Assembly: GCF_014203275.1 (NCBI RefSeq)
Contig: NZ_JACHIP010000001.1
Coordinates: 620,001-684,000, forward strand
DNA length: 64,000 nt
From: Granulicella aggregans
GTDB taxonomy: Bacteria; Acidobacteriota; Terriglobia; Terriglobales; Acidobacteriaceae
Direction: 5' to 3'
The notes under the pieces were generated by a model. It searched no databases, was not told the origin of the DNA, and was given only the letters and a program-made list of their open reading frames with translations. Below are positions 8,076 to 17,559 of this stretch, piece by piece; the first letter of the stretch is position 1, and each line of letters opens with the position of its first letter. The position numbers were made by a program, and so were the translations under genes.

Positions 8076-9113
8076 ATGCCGCAGAAGCGCACGAAAGCGA
8101 AGCTCGAGATCGATGTCCCCACTTGGCTGAAGGGTCTGCCTAAGGTCGAGCTCCATCTCCACCTCGAAGGCACGATCCTCCCCGCGACTCTGCTCGAACT
8201 AAGCAAGCGCCACGACGCCGAGCCGCTCACCGCCGAGGCCGCCCGCAAGCTCTATATCTACGAGAACTTCCTCGGCTTCATGGCCTCGTTCAAAGAAGTC
8301 TCCGCGCGCCTGAAGGGCCCGGACGACTACGAGTTGATCACCTACAACATGGTCCGGGAACTTGCCGCTCAAGGTGTCGTTCACGCGGAAGTCTACATCT
8401 CCTTCGGCATCATCTACTACTGGAAGAACGCCGAAGTCGAACCATACGTCGAGGCCATCGAGCGCGGCCGCATCCGTGCCGAAAAAGAGTTCGGCACCAC
8501 CATCTACTGGCTCATCGACGCAGTTCGGCACTTCGGTGCGGAAGAAGCCTCGAAGGTCTTCCGCAAGGCCGCCGAGCTTCGCGCGCAGTATCCGAGCATT
8601 ATCGGCATCGGCATAGGCGGCGACGAAGCCCGTGGTAGCGCCGACCTCTTCCGCGAGAGCTACGCTGAAGCCAAGGCCGCAGGGCTCCGCCTGACTGCCC
8701 ACGCCGGCGAGACGATTGGCCCCGAAAGCATCTGGTCCGCCATCAACATCGGCGCGGAGCGCATCGGTCACGCTCTCGCAGCGCAGCACGATCCCGAACT
8801 GCTCGAAGTGCTCGCCACCAAGCAGATTCCGCTCGAGCTGAACATCACCAGCAACATCCGGACGGGGTGCTGCCCAGACTTCGACCAGCACCCCGTCCGC
8901 GACTACTTCAACTCCGGCCTGATGGTGACGTTGAACTCCGACGACCCACCGATGTTCGGCAGCAACCTGCTTGAGGAGTACATCCTCGCACACGATAAGT
9001 TCGGCTTCACCCTGGACCATCTCCGCGAACTAGCCGCGAACGCCGTCGAAGCCAGCTTTCTGCCGCCGGAACGCAAGCTCGCGCTACTGCGTTCCGTGGA
9101 ACTCTACAGCTAG
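8076..9113 (+). CDS. add: Adenosine deaminase
   Basis: A 345-residue zinc enzyme that deaminates adenosine to inosine (or a related aminopurine). The metal and catalytic motifs are intact: HLHLEG near residue 28, GIGGDE, LTAHAGE, ERIGHA and LNSDDPPMF. Length matches the family. ATG 8076 is chosen over the overlapping TTG at 8073. The gene lies between two minus-strand genes and is probably monocistronic, transcribed from a -10 box at 8064. With MtnP at 47.1 kb it points to active purine salvage. A 6-aminodeoxyfutalosine or adenine substrate cannot be excluded from sequence. Confidence 0.88.
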   Translation: MPQKRTKAKLEIDVPTWLKGLPKVELHLHLEGTILPATLLELSKRHDAEPLTAEAARKLYIYENFLGFMASFKEVSARLKGPDDYELITYNMVRELAAQGVVHAEVYISFGIIYYWKNAEVEPYVEAIERGRIRAEKEFGTTIYWLIDAVRHFGAEEASKVFRKAAELRAQYPSIIGIGIGGDEARGSADLFRESYAEAKAAGLRLTAHAGETIGPESIWSAINIGAERIGHALAAQHDPELLEVLATKQIPLELNITSNIRTGCCPDFDQHPVRDYFNSGLMVTLNSDDPPMFGSNLLEEYILAHDKFGFTLDHLRELAANAVEASFLPPERKLALLRSVELYS

Positions 9114-9122
9114 GGCCAGGAT

Positions 9123-9536
9123 TTACTTTGGCCGTTCACTGAGCGAGAACCAGTTTCCGGAGTCGTCCTGAAAGACGGCCGAGAAGCCATAGAACTCGTG
9201 GGCGGGCTCCTTCTTGAAGTGGACGCCCTTGGCCTTGAGCTCCTCGTAGGTAGCGAGCATGTCGTCGCACAGGAAGGTTCCGAAGCCGAAGGTGCCCGCG
9301 GCGACAAGTTCGCTCATCTTCGCTGCGGAGCTCTTGTCGAACATCATCTTGTCATCGATCGCCATCAGGGTAATTTCGAGATCGGGTTGCTCAGGCGGGT
9401 TGACGGTAAGCCATCGGCCCTTCGGCCCCATCTGCGCATCGGTGTTTACCTTGAAGCCCAGCTTGTTGACGTAGAAGTCGTAGGCGCTGTCCTGGTCCAG
9501 CACAAAGATGCTTGTGTGGTTCATCTTGGTGATCAT
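9123..9536 (-). CDS. VOC-family (glyoxalase/bleomycin resistance-like) protein
   Basis: A 137-residue vicinal oxygen chelate protein with two beta-alpha-beta-beta-beta units: NHTSIFVLDQDSAYDFYVNKLGF opens the first and YEELKAKGVHFKKEP with FQDDSGNWFSL closes the second. It is the size of one VOC chain, which dimerises to form the metal site. It lies 51 bases downstream of an AraC-type regulator on the same strand, a common pairing in which the regulator controls a small detoxification or ring-cleavage protein. Substrate unknown. Confidence 0.85.
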   Translation of the reverse strand: MITKMNHTSIFVLDQDSAYDFYVNKLGFKVNTDAQMGPKGRWLTVNPPEQPDLEITLMAIDDKMMFDKSSAAKMSELVAAGTFGFGTFLCDDMLATYEELKAKGVHFKKEPAHEFYGFSAVFQDDSGNWFSLSERPK

Positions 9537-9587
9537 TTGCTGTCCTCCATTGAGTCACGTTCTGGATGACTATAGCGTCGGGCACCG

Positions 9588-10037
9588 CTACGTCGCTTCT
9601 CGAGTATTGCTATTCTCGCGGCCTGAGTAGAGCGCTGCAAAGCATCCGGGAACGAAGCTGAGTGGGGCCTTATCCATCCTCTGCCGTCTTGCGAGTCTCT
9701 CTCGCTGGAAGGTCGAAGGAGTGACGCCCGTCCGTCGCTTGAAGAGACCTGTGAACGACCCAAGGCTGTCAAACCCCACAGACAGGCACACCTCGGTCAC
9801 GGGCATACCGGTTTCGAGCAGGGCCTTCGCCTTATCTACCCGAACGGCGGTCAGATACTGATGCGGTGTCTTCCCGTAGATGTCCCTGAACGTACGGATA
9901 AAGTGATACTTCGAGTAGCAGGCCTCGTCCGCGATATCGGTGGCATCGATCCTCTCCGCCGAATGTGCGTCGATGAACAGCTTCGCCTGCACGATGCGGC
10001 GATAGAGGTAGAGCTTCGGGAATTCCTGATCCGGCAT
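9588..10037 (-). CDS. AraC/XylS-type regulator (DNA-binding domain only)
   Basis: A 149-residue protein made almost only of the double helix-turn-helix of AraC regulators. The first HTH is in IDATDIADEACYSKYHFIRTFRD, the second ends in VCLSVGFDSLGSFTGLFKRRTGVTPSTF. No sensor domain is present, which is unusual but known for SoxS/MarA-like members. It is upstream of and co-directional with the VOC gene and divergent from the glycosidase at 10204, with a 166-bp shared promoter region. It probably regulates one or both neighbours. Confidence 0.85.
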   Translation of the reverse strand: MPDQEFPKLYLYRRIVQAKLFIDAHSAERIDATDIADEACYSKYHFIRTFRDIYGKTPHQYLTAVRVDKAKALLETGMPVTEVCLSVGFDSLGSFTGLFKRRTGVTPSTFQRERLARRQRMDKAPLSFVPGCFAALYSGRENSNTREAT

Positions 10038-10203
10038 ACGTGCTCGTTTCTAGGCTTGCTACCGCGTCAGAAATTGTAACAAGCCAGACGCTGATTCCTT
10101 TTAGTAGGATGTTGCTGATCTCCGGTGCAGCTTTCCAACTGCGCTTGAGGTGCAAGCCGTCTCCTCATTCGAAAGATTCTCATCTCCCCATCAAAAGGCA
10201 TCT

Positions 10204-12148
10204 GTGAAGACACTGATCGCGGTAGTCATTCTCCTGCTCTTCGGAGCTTCAGCTTCATCGTTTGGCCAAGCCGATGGGATTCTACGGTCTCTAAAAAACG
10301 CCACGCTGACTGCCACCGGTACAGGCACTCTTGTTACCCGCACAAATCATAGTGCGCCAGTAGAAATGACCTTTACCGACTGCCAGGGCATCGGCGTCAA
10401 CCGCGAGCACGATCAGTGGTGGATCCTTCCCATCAATGCAGCGGGTTCAAGGATTAAAGCCAACAAAGGCCTTTGGATTCTTCCTGTAGACGCTGAGTCA
10501 AAAGACAACTCCTGGTATCTCGAACTGAGCGGAGGTGACGTACTTGCGACAAAGACCGAAGGTGGGTTGAGGGTCGTTCTGAACGCCGACAGCGTTACGG
10601 CTTACAAGGCAGAGGCTCGACCCCACAGCGATCCCTTTCGCAACCGGTTCTCAATCAAGATAGGCGAGAACACACAGATCGAAAATGCGCTGGCGGGATT
10701 CTACTGGGGCACGATGCTTCCCTCCGTGGTGGAGAAGACCATGGCGGCAAACTTCCGCTACAGCAGCGGCTATGTCCTCAGCACGCTGAACACCTCCGCC
10801 TATGCAGGATCTTATCCAGCGGTCGATCACGAGTTCCAGATCAAGGGCCGGCTGGCGATGGGCTCCGAGGCCGATCTCGACATCGTGAAGCGAATGATCG
10901 AACTTCAGTTCAAGCTGATGGATGACGACCCGGAGCATCTCTCCCGCGCTCCCACTTCGGTGCAGCCGGATGGTTCACGCGAGTACCACGTCCGCAGAAG
11001 CAGCATTGGACGACAAGCAGAACGCAGCCATGTTTCCGCTCACGGCAAACATCGAAGTGATCGAAGAGGCGTGGCACTTCTACGAGGCTCGCAAGGATCT
11101 AGCCTGGCTGCGGAATCACATCGGCAATCTGGAACGCGCGGCGGCATGGACTCTCGCAAGCGTGGACCAGTATGGGCGAGTCTGGTCGGATGTCTACTAC
11201 GAAGACCAGGTGATCGAAGATGGCCGCGTGACGCAGTCGCAGGCCTTCGCGGCAAACACCTTCAAGCTGCTTGCCGTCATGGAGAATCTGCTGGGACGAC
11301 AGGCGAAGGCCGCCAGCTACGCCGCCACGTCGAAGAAGCTCGCTGACGCACTCATCCTTCCAATACCTGATGGATATTGGGACGATAAGAATCAGCGGTT
11401 CATTGACTGGGTTGACCGTGACGGGAAGGCTCACGACCACATCCACCTCCTGGCGAATACGGTTCCCGTAACCTTCGGCTATGCGACACCGGCGCAATCT
11501 GCCGCCGTGCGTCGGCTGGTTGAAGAGAATGCCGGCCAGTTCGAACGCTTCCCAAGCTTTGTCGCCGCGGACATCGCCGGATATACGAAGTCCGAGATCG
11601 GCAACGGTGGTCCCTACGACCTCAGCGCCGCAGGTCGCTACTGGTATTGGGACGCCGCCTTCCGAGCGTCGCAGAAGCAGGATGGTGTTCTGCTCGACCA
11701 ACTCAAGGCAGTCGCAGCGGAGGGCGCGAAGGACAACTACTTCATGGGCGAGCGCTATGACATGGACTACGTCTACTACATCGACGGCAAGAACGCCCAT
11801 GGAGCGGGCAAGTACTACGAGTATCCGAATGTCTACTCCGCCGTGCTGATCTCGAAGTTCCTTGGCCTAACCATCCCCGCCGATGCCGATGTCTCCGTCG
11901 CTCCTCACCTTAACAGCTATGGCAACGTCGAGTTCAACGAACCCGCATACGCTCTGCGCTACAGCTATGACGCAGATGGCTTTGTGCTGAAGAATCTCTC
12001 CAACAAGCGGCGGCGGTTCAAGGTAGATCTGTCCGCACTCGGCGGAACGACCATGCTCTATCGGCTAAACGGCAAGACAAGCGCAGCGTTTGCTGGCCCG
12101 ATCACACTTGCTCCGCAAGAAGAGGCTCGGTGGGTGCGCGAGAAGTAA
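10204..12148 (+). pseudogene. Secreted six-hairpin glycosidase-like protein, frameshifted
   Basis: One gene read in two frames. The first part, from GTG 10204 with AAGG at suitable spacing, encodes a signal peptide (TLIAVVILLLFGASASSFGQ) and a beta-sandwich-like domain, then enters the helical part (FYWGTMLPSVVEKTMAANF). The second part continues the helical barrel in the next frame (FPLTANIEVIEEAWHFYEAR, AAAWTLASVDQYGRVWSD, GRYWYWDAAFRAS) and ends with a small beta domain at 12148. The break lies near 10985-11010 and equals one extra base or two missing ones. The architecture is that of (alpha/alpha)6 glycoside hydrolases of the alpha-L-rhamnosidase/GH78-95-like kind; the exact family is uncertain. 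Either a real mutation or a sequencing error. Confidence 0.65.
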
Positions 12149-12240
12149 CTGCCGGGTCATTGTGGAAGTGCTCACCCGGTAGTTCGAAAAAGAGTTGAAG
12201 TACCGCCCCGATCCGCCGATGTTCTTCTCGGAGGATCGAC

Positions 12241-13749
12241 TTGGGACTGGCCACGAAGATCCAACCCAGACTAAGAAGCTTCGAAGCGCGGGTTCGCATT
12301 TGGGGCCGCCGCCGTCCCTTGCTCCAGACGATCGCGATCGTGCTGGTCAGCGGACTTGTGTACGGCATCGCCTTCCGGCTCGCCATCAGCACGTTCCTGA
12401 GGGACAACCTGTCCGTCTGCTGGCCGATTGTGGGCCTCCAGGTAGCTTTCTTTCTGCGCACGCCCCGGCGGTTCTGGCCGCAGATGATCACCGGTATGGT
12501 GATCGTCCAGGTCACGCTCGAGTGGTCGCAGCCGATCGACCAGGTCGTCTCCGACACGGTCAGCGATGTCGCCGAACTGCTGATCGCGGCCTATTGCCTG
12601 CCTCCGCTGAATGGCGTCTCGCGGTGGATCAAAGAGCGGGGCCTGTTGAAGAGATTCATCGTCTGGCCCGCGTTGCTGGGTCCGGCGATTACCGGCTTTC
12701 CAGTCGCCGCCGCGTACTCCCGCGATCTCGACCTGCATGTCTCTTATTGGCCCTACTGGGCGCGCTGGTTCACCGGTGACGCGATCGGCATCGTCCTCTG
12801 GCTTCCTCTCGGAGTCATTCTGATCAGCCGCGAGACCTACGCTCTCTTTGCCTGGAAAAACCTGTCCCGGACCCTGGGGTTGCTCGGGACGTTCAGCCTG
12901 GTGGGCTGGGCTCTCTTCAACTACAAGCCGACTCCCATCGCCTTTCTCCTCATGCCGTTTCTCCTGCTCATCGCGTTCAAGCTTGGCTTCAGCGGTTCGG
13001 CCATCGCCGTCAACATTCTGAGCATCGTCTCCGCCAAAGGAACCTTGCACCGCCTCGGCCCTTTCGGATCGATTCAGGAGCCGTACAGTGTCACCGCGCT
13101 TCAGGCCTTTCTTGCCGTCTCCATGCTCATGTGCTTCCCGGTCAGCATTCTCCAGCTTGAACGCGACGACTTCGAACGGGAGACGAGAGAGGCTTACGAG
13201 CGGATGGAAAAACTCGCCATCAGCGACGGCCTAACGGGTCTCGCCAACCGTCGCCGGTTCGACGACATCTTCGACCAGGAGTGGCGTCGAGCCATGCGCG
13301 AAGGCGAGCCGGTGGGGGTCATGATGATCGACGTCGACTCCTTCAAACTCTTTAACGATTTCTACGGACACCTTGCGGGAGACCAGTGCCTGCGGAACAT
13401 TGCGGACTCGATCCGGAGCACCGTCAATCGGGCCGGCGACCTGCCTGCCCGTTTCGGGGGAGAAGAGTTTGTCGTCCTCATGCCCGGAACCGACCTATTC
13501 GGAGTCCTCCAGGTGGCCGAGGTGCTGCGCTACCGTATCGAACTTTTGCGACTCGAGCACAAGCGCAGCCTGCATCAAATCGTCACAGTGTCTGTCGGCT
13601 GCTGGAGCGCCATTCCAAAGATAGGGACTTTGCCTGCGTCGCTGATCGAGGCCGCGGATCAGGGACTATATTCCGCCAAGCTGAACGGTCGAAACCGCGT
13701 CTCCACGATCTCCGCAGAGATCGAAGAAGCTGCTGTTCGGGCAAGCTGA
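12241..13749 (+). CDS. MASE1-GGDEF diguanylate cyclase
   Basis: A 502-residue membrane protein that would make cyclic di-GMP from two GTP. The N-terminal 310 residues form a MASE1-type sensor with about eight membrane helices (FRLAISTFLRDNLSVCWPIVGLQVAFFLRTP is characteristic). The C-terminal GGDEF domain begins at DGLTGLANRR, has the active-site GGEEF and, five residues before it, RAGD, which matches the RxxD inhibitory I-site. Start is TTG 12241 with GGAGGA at about 6 nt. It is 92 bases after the frameshifted glycosidase and converges on the next gene. No phosphodiesterase partner is in the window. Confidence 0.9.
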   Translation: MGLATKIQPRLRSFEARVRIWGRRRPLLQTIAIVLVSGLVYGIAFRLAISTFLRDNLSVCWPIVGLQVAFFLRTPRRFWPQMITGMVIVQVTLEWSQPIDQVVSDTVSDVAELLIAAYCLPPLNGVSRWIKERGLLKRFIVWPALLGPAITGFPVAAAYSRDLDLHVSYWPYWARWFTGDAIGIVLWLPLGVILISRETYALFAWKNLSRTLGLLGTFSLVGWALFNYKPTPIAFLLMPFLLLIAFKLGFSGSAIAVNILSIVSAKGTLHRLGPFGSIQEPYSVTALQAFLAVSMLMCFPVSILQLERDDFERETREAYERMEKLAISDGLTGLANRRRFDDIFDQEWRRAMREGEPVGVMMIDVDSFKLFNDFYGHLAGDQCLRNIADSIRSTVNRAGDLPARFGGEEFVVLMPGTDLFGVLQVAEVLRYRIELLRLEHKRSLHQIVTVSVGCWSAIPKIGTLPASLIEAADQGLYSAKLNGRNRVSTISAEIEEAAVRAS

Positions 13750-13772
13750 GTATTCAGCCGCGTCGTCGCTGC

Positions 13773-14360
13773 CTAGCGTCCGTTGGGAGCGGGAACCATT
13801 ACGGCGTTCGGATCGACTTTCGGAATGCCGAAGTGCCCGCTGAGATGAATAAGATCCAGTGGCCTGAGGTCGCCAGCTACCTGAATCACGTTCATGTCCC
13901 TCGGCGACCGGATGAGCACCGTCACGTCGTCGATGTCCGCCCCGGAGAAGTGCAGCCACAGATCCGTGACGTTCGTCTTCGGTTGAGCAGAGTTCGCTGG
14001 CGACTGGTTGCCGTTCACTAGGTGCTTCCATCCGGCCGCGTGGTACGACTCCACCAGCGCCGCCATCGCCTCCGGCGTGTAGAAAGCCGGCCGGGCGTAG
14101 CGGTAAGTATCGAAGCTGATGCTGGTCACCGCTGCCGCCGCGCGTTGCGCGTCGAGGCCGCCAGAGGCCAGAAACCCTTGCGCAACCTGCATCATGGAGC
14201 GGTCGAAGACGAAGCCCGTATGCGTCGCTGGCTGGTCGGCAAGATCGCTGAAAGTTGGCGGTGCCACCCGCGTCACCGGAGCCTGGGCCCCGGCAAAGCC
14301 CGAAACAGTTGCGAACGTGAAGGCGAGAACGGAGGGCGCAAGGACTCGAAGCATTCGCAT
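13773..14360 (-). CDS. Secreted hypothetical protein, DUF4252-like
   Basis: A 195-residue protein with a signal peptide (MRMLRVLAPSVLAFTFATVSGFAGAQA). The C-terminal part (TDLWLHFSGADIDDVTVLIRS then MNVIQVAGDLRPLDLIHLSGHFGIP) resembles DUF4252 proteins, which are small secreted proteins of unknown role. The middle has a helix with VTSISFDTYRYARP. It converges on the cyclase with a 23-bp gap. The upstream gene is the VWA lipoprotein on the same strand but 82 bases away, with a hairpin between. Family link is tentative. Confidence 0.5.
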   Translation of the reverse strand: MRMLRVLAPSVLAFTFATVSGFAGAQAPVTRVAPPTFSDLADQPATHTGFVFDRSMMQVAQGFLASGGLDAQRAAAAVTSISFDTYRYARPAFYTPEAMAALVESYHAAGWKHLVNGNQSPANSAQPKTNVTDLWLHFSGADIDDVTVLIRSPRDMNVIQVAGDLRPLDLIHLSGHFGIPKVDPNAVMVPAPNGR

Positions 14361-14413
14361 GGCAATTCCTTTACAGGATTAGACCCATGAAATTCCGATG
14401 AGTTTCCTTGCGC

Positions 14414-14430
14414 GCTGCATTTTTTGCAGC
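14414..14430 (-). terminator. Small hairpin after the VWA gene
   Basis: GCTGCA and TGCAGC flank a T5 loop (A5 on the transcribed minus strand), 13 bases past the VWA stop codon. Short stem and no following U-run, so a weak call. Confidence 0.3.
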
Positions 14431-14442
14431 CGCGACGAATCT

Positions 14443-15606
14443 CTACTGCGGCTTCGGAGCGAAGTACCCGGAACGCGTCCGCACCTGGTAGCGCTGGTCG
14501 AGGGCGTGCAGGTAGATCGTTCGGAACGATCCATCCATCTTGAAGTTCGCGGGCCGGTAGATCAGGAGGTATTGGCTGCGCAGCTCTTCCTCGATGTTGC
14601 GGAAGCCCGTCGCTACGTCCTCAATCCTTACCGGGTAAAAGGCTCCGCCGCCGGTCGCCTGCGCGATCGTCTTCAGGACGTCGTCTCCCTTGCCCTTGGT
14701 CGCGCTGATGTTGGTGCTGATCGCATAGACAATCGTGTCTGCACGCTGGCACATCTTAATGGCGTCGCTCTCTTCCGCGCGGCTGTAGTTGTCCTCGCCG
14801 TCCGAGACCAGAATCAGCGCCTTGCGGACAGAGTTCGTCTCGCGCAGCGTCAGCATCTCGTCGCGGCAAGTCTTGTAGAGCGCATCGAAGAGTGCCGTGC
14901 CGCCGCCGGGTCGCAGCTTGCGGATGCCCTGGTTGAGCAGGTCGATGTTATTGGTGAAGCCCTGCGCGACGTCCGTCTGCACGTCGAAACCTTCGATGAA
15001 GGCGCGGTCGTTGGTGTGCAGCACCTGCAGGAAAAACTCAATCGCGGAGTCCTGCTCAAACTGGAAACGCTGCCGGATGGAGCTGCTGGTGTCCAGCATG
15101 ATGCCGACGCGCAGCGGAAGATTGGTCTGCTGGGTGAACTGTTTGACCGAGATGGGCGGACGCCCGTCATCGAGAAGGCCGAAGTTCTCCTGCCTGAGGC
15201 CGGTAATGAAGTGGCCCTTCTTGTCGGTGACGGTGAAGATCTGGTTGACTTCGTCCGTCTCAACCTGCAGCGTGAAGACTGGCCCCTGCGACGGCTGGTC
15301 AGACTGCGTCTGTCCTCCAGCCGGAGCTCCGCCCGGCGCTGGACTCGTAGTCTGAGGGGCGGTCGGAGTTGGAGCGGGAGTCGTTGGCGCAGGAGCGCTC
15401 TGAGGCGCGGTTGACGGCGTCTGGGCGGGCGGCACGGCAGGCGTCTGGGGGTCGGCCGACAAATCAACAGACGGCGCAACGGACACGAACGAATGCGCGG
15501 GCGACGTTACGTGCGCGCAGCCTGACAGAAAAACGCCGCACAACGCTGGCAGAAAAATCGTTGCAGGAATCCTGGTACGGCGAAGAAGATCGTTCACGAG
15601 TATCAC
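14443..15606 (-). CDS. VWFA-related Acidobacterial domain lipoprotein
   Basis: A 387-residue protein. A signal with lipobox LSGC at about residues 27-30 predicts lipid anchoring. A Pro/Ala/Gln/Thr-rich linker of about 70 residues follows, then a von Willebrand factor A domain with a complete MIDAS: DTSSS (DxSxS), GTALFDALY and SDGEDN. The opening VNQIFTVTDKKGHFITGLRQENF is the signature of the VWFA-related domain expanded in Acidobacteria. Such proteins probably bind ligands or partner proteins through the metal ion at the cell surface or in the periplasm. The gap to rluD is 13 bases, so co-transcription is plausible. It is also the best taxonomic marker here. Confidence 0.88.
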   Translation of the reverse strand: MILVNDLLRRTRIPATIFLPALCGVFLSGCAHVTSPAHSFVSVAPSVDLSADPQTPAVPPAQTPSTAPQSAPAPTTPAPTPTAPQTTSPAPGGAPAGGQTQSDQPSQGPVFTLQVETDEVNQIFTVTDKKGHFITGLRQENFGLLDDGRPPISVKQFTQQTNLPLRVGIMLDTSSSIRQRFQFEQDSAIEFFLQVLHTNDRAFIEGFDVQTDVAQGFTNNIDLLNQGIRKLRPGGGTALFDALYKTCRDEMLTLRETNSVRKALILVSDGEDNYSRAEESDAIKMCQRADTIVYAISTNISATKGKGDDVLKTIAQATGGGAFYPVRIEDVATGFRNIEEELRSQYLLIYRPANFKMDGSFRTIYLHALDQRYQVRTRSGYFAPKPQ

Positions 15607-15619
15607 GGGGTTGAGTGTA

Positions 15620-16777
15620 TCAACTTACGCCGACTTTCTGCTCAGGCCCTGCTTCCAATGCGGCAAGGAAGCTAGTCAGCTCGACCGGCAGAGGCGAGCG
15701 CATGTCCATGGTTTCGCTCGTCTTGGGGTGAACAAAGACCAGGTGCGCGGCGTGCAGGAAGTTCCGCTCCAGCTCCAAGCCGTCGTCGCCCTTTACCGGC
15801 GGGTCGGCATGGATATGGTGCGGCGCTCCATAGAGAAAATCTCCCACCACCGGATGCCCCAGCGACTGCATATGCACGCGGATCTGGTGCGTCCTGCCGG
15901 TCTCGATCTTTACCTCGACCAGGGTAAACGGCCCGTAGGGGGTCTTCAGCCGCTTCACCACGGAAACATGCGAGACGGCCGAACGCGAGCCAGGGTCGGA
16001 CGCTCCTCTCCGGGTTGTCATCCGGGTTCGCCGGATCAGGTCGCGGGCGATCGGCAGGTTGACCGTTACGTGATCCTTCGCAAGATGCCCATGCACCAGC
16101 GCAAGGTAGGTCTTCTCGACGCGGCGTTCGGAGAACATCGTCCCAAGCTTGCGGTGGGTGGAGTCGTCCTTGGCCACGAGAATGATGCCGCTGGTCTGCT
16201 TGTCGAGGCGATGAACGATGCCGGGCCTCAGATCGCCGCCTACTTCAGACAGCTTGCCCAGATGAAACAACAGCGCGTTCACCAGTGTCCCGCGATTGCG
16301 CTCATCGTCAGTCGCGCCGGAGCCCGCATGGACCATCATGCCCGCAGGCTTATTCACCACGGCTAGATACTGGTCTTCGAAAATAATATCGAGCGGAATG
16401 TCCTCAGCAACCGCGTGAAGCGGAGGAGGCTGCGGCTCGCCTTCAATCTCAATCGATTCGCCCCCAACCAGCTTCTGCTTCGCCTTGCCATCTTTGCCAT
16501 CGACACGCACTTGACCGGACTCGATCAGCAACTGCACACGTGCCCGGGAGATGTCAGGAATCGCCTGCGCCAGGTACGCATCGAGCCGCTTCCCAGCCGC
16601 CTCCGCAGCAGCGGAAAATGTTCGTACACCATCCTCAAAGGTCGAGTCACCATCGTCCTCAAGATCGAGGACGGGAATTACAACCTCGGGCACCGGTTCC
16701 GCGCCGCGTGTCGCGCGATACTCCTTGCGCACCGAGTGGTGCCGCTGCCCCTTAGGCAGCATGTTCTTAGACGGCAT
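15620..16777 (-). CDS. rluD: RluA/RluD-family 23S rRNA pseudouridine synthase
   Basis: A 385-residue pseudouridine synthase. An N-terminal S4 RNA-binding domain (RLDAYLAQAIPDISRARVQLLIESGQV) is followed by the catalytic domain with HRLDKQTSGI, whose Asp attacks the uridine, and GRTHQIRVHM. The C-terminus has LHAAHLVFVHP. An extra 60-residue acidic/basic N-terminal extension precedes S4. It starts 2 bases after the stop of the Lgt-like gene, so the two are translationally coupled. RluD-type enzymes modify helix 69 of 23S rRNA; the specific target here is inferred. Confidence 0.9.
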   Translation of the reverse strand: MPSKNMLPKGQRHHSVRKEYRATRGAEPVPEVVIPVLDLEDDGDSTFEDGVRTFSAAAEAAGKRLDAYLAQAIPDISRARVQLLIESGQVRVDGKDGKAKQKLVGGESIEIEGEPQPPPLHAVAEDIPLDIIFEDQYLAVVNKPAGMMVHAGSGATDDERNRGTLVNALLFHLGKLSEVGGDLRPGIVHRLDKQTSGIILVAKDDSTHRKLGTMFSERRVEKTYLALVHGHLAKDHVTVNLPIARDLIRRTRMTTRRGASDPGSRSAVSHVSVVKRLKTPYGPFTLVEVKIETGRTHQIRVHMQSLGHPVVGDFLYGAPHHIHADPPVKGDDGLELERNFLHAAHLVFVHPKTSETMDMRSPLPVELTSFLAALEAGPEQKVGVS

Positions 16778-16779
16778 CG

Positions 16780-17529
16780 CTATCCTTCTCTCTCATCTGG
16801 CTCATGGATCTGGGCATGGATCTGGGCGTAGAGCCGTGTCACGACGCGATAAAGGAGCGCGCCGCCGACTGAAATCATCGCTAAAGCTATTATCTGTGAT
16901 GGATCGATGGGCAGGCCCGGCAGCAACTCCGAAGGCAGCCGATAGAAGTCGATAAAGAAGATCGCCAGCCCGCCTGCCGACAGCGCTAAACCCGTCGCTT
17001 CGCCCCCACGATAGCCGGAACGCAGTGCGTTAAGCACGGCCAACAAGATCACAAGAGCCGCCACCAGCGTGTACACCTCAACCGGCTGCGGAGACAATGC
17101 AGCGCCAACCGGCATACCGTCCCGCGTACCTTCGAGCAGATAGCCCACGTTCACAAACGCCCACAACAGCGCAGCCGAGGCAGAACAGTTATCCATCAGC
17201 GGCAGCAGGGGGATTCCACGCCAACGCACATAACCGTACACCAGCGCGGCGCTTACCGCGATGCCCAGCGACGTCAGCGACGGCACTGCCAGCAATAGAA
17301 AGGGATATTTCAGAAAACTCTTGAAGTTAAAAGCGACCAGCAGCAGCCGCGAGACAACAAAGACCGCCGCCACCGCGAGCATCGCCGTATTCCACACGCG
17401 ATCTGCGTCGAGCCCGACGCGGCGCGCGCTCCACTGCGTCAGCGACAGCGCAGCCATCAGACCAACTGCGACCACCACGCCGAAGACAGGAATATGCAGA
17501 TGGCCGAATTGAAGAAACGTTGTATGCAC
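16780..17529 (-). CDS. Degenerate Lgt-like membrane protein
   Basis: A 249-residue membrane protein related to prolipoprotein diacylglyceryl transferase. It matches the family start (FLQFGHLHIPVFGVVVAVGL) and the QPVEVY element that corresponds to HPVQLYE, with about seven helices. It lacks the HGGL motif and the Arg of the RIGNF-like signature (here VNVGYLLEG), residues essential in characterised Lgt. The reading frame is open to 17700, but that extension runs through the 6S RNA gene and is not coding-like, so I start at GTG 17529 (TTG 17547 possible). Coupled to rluD. It may be a non-catalytic paralogue or have another acceptor. Confidence 0.6.
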   Translation of the reverse strand: MHTTFLQFGHLHIPVFGVVVAVGLMAALSLTQWSARRVGLDADRVWNTAMLAVAAVFVVSRLLLVAFNFKSFLKYPFLLLAVPSLTSLGIAVSAALVYGYVRWRGIPLLPLMDNCSASAALLWAFVNVGYLLEGTRDGMPVGAALSPQPVEVYTLVAALVILLAVLNALRSGYRGGEATGLALSAGGLAIFFIDFYRLPSELLPGLPIDPSQIIALAMISVGGALLYRVVTRLYAQIHAQIHEPDEREG

Positions 17530-17559
17530 GTAAAGGGATTCAGCCAAGGAAGGAGTAAT

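Noticed and set aside
14398..15414. Plus-strand frame of 338 codons
   Set aside because: Antisense to the VWA lipoprotein, whose motifs are complete.
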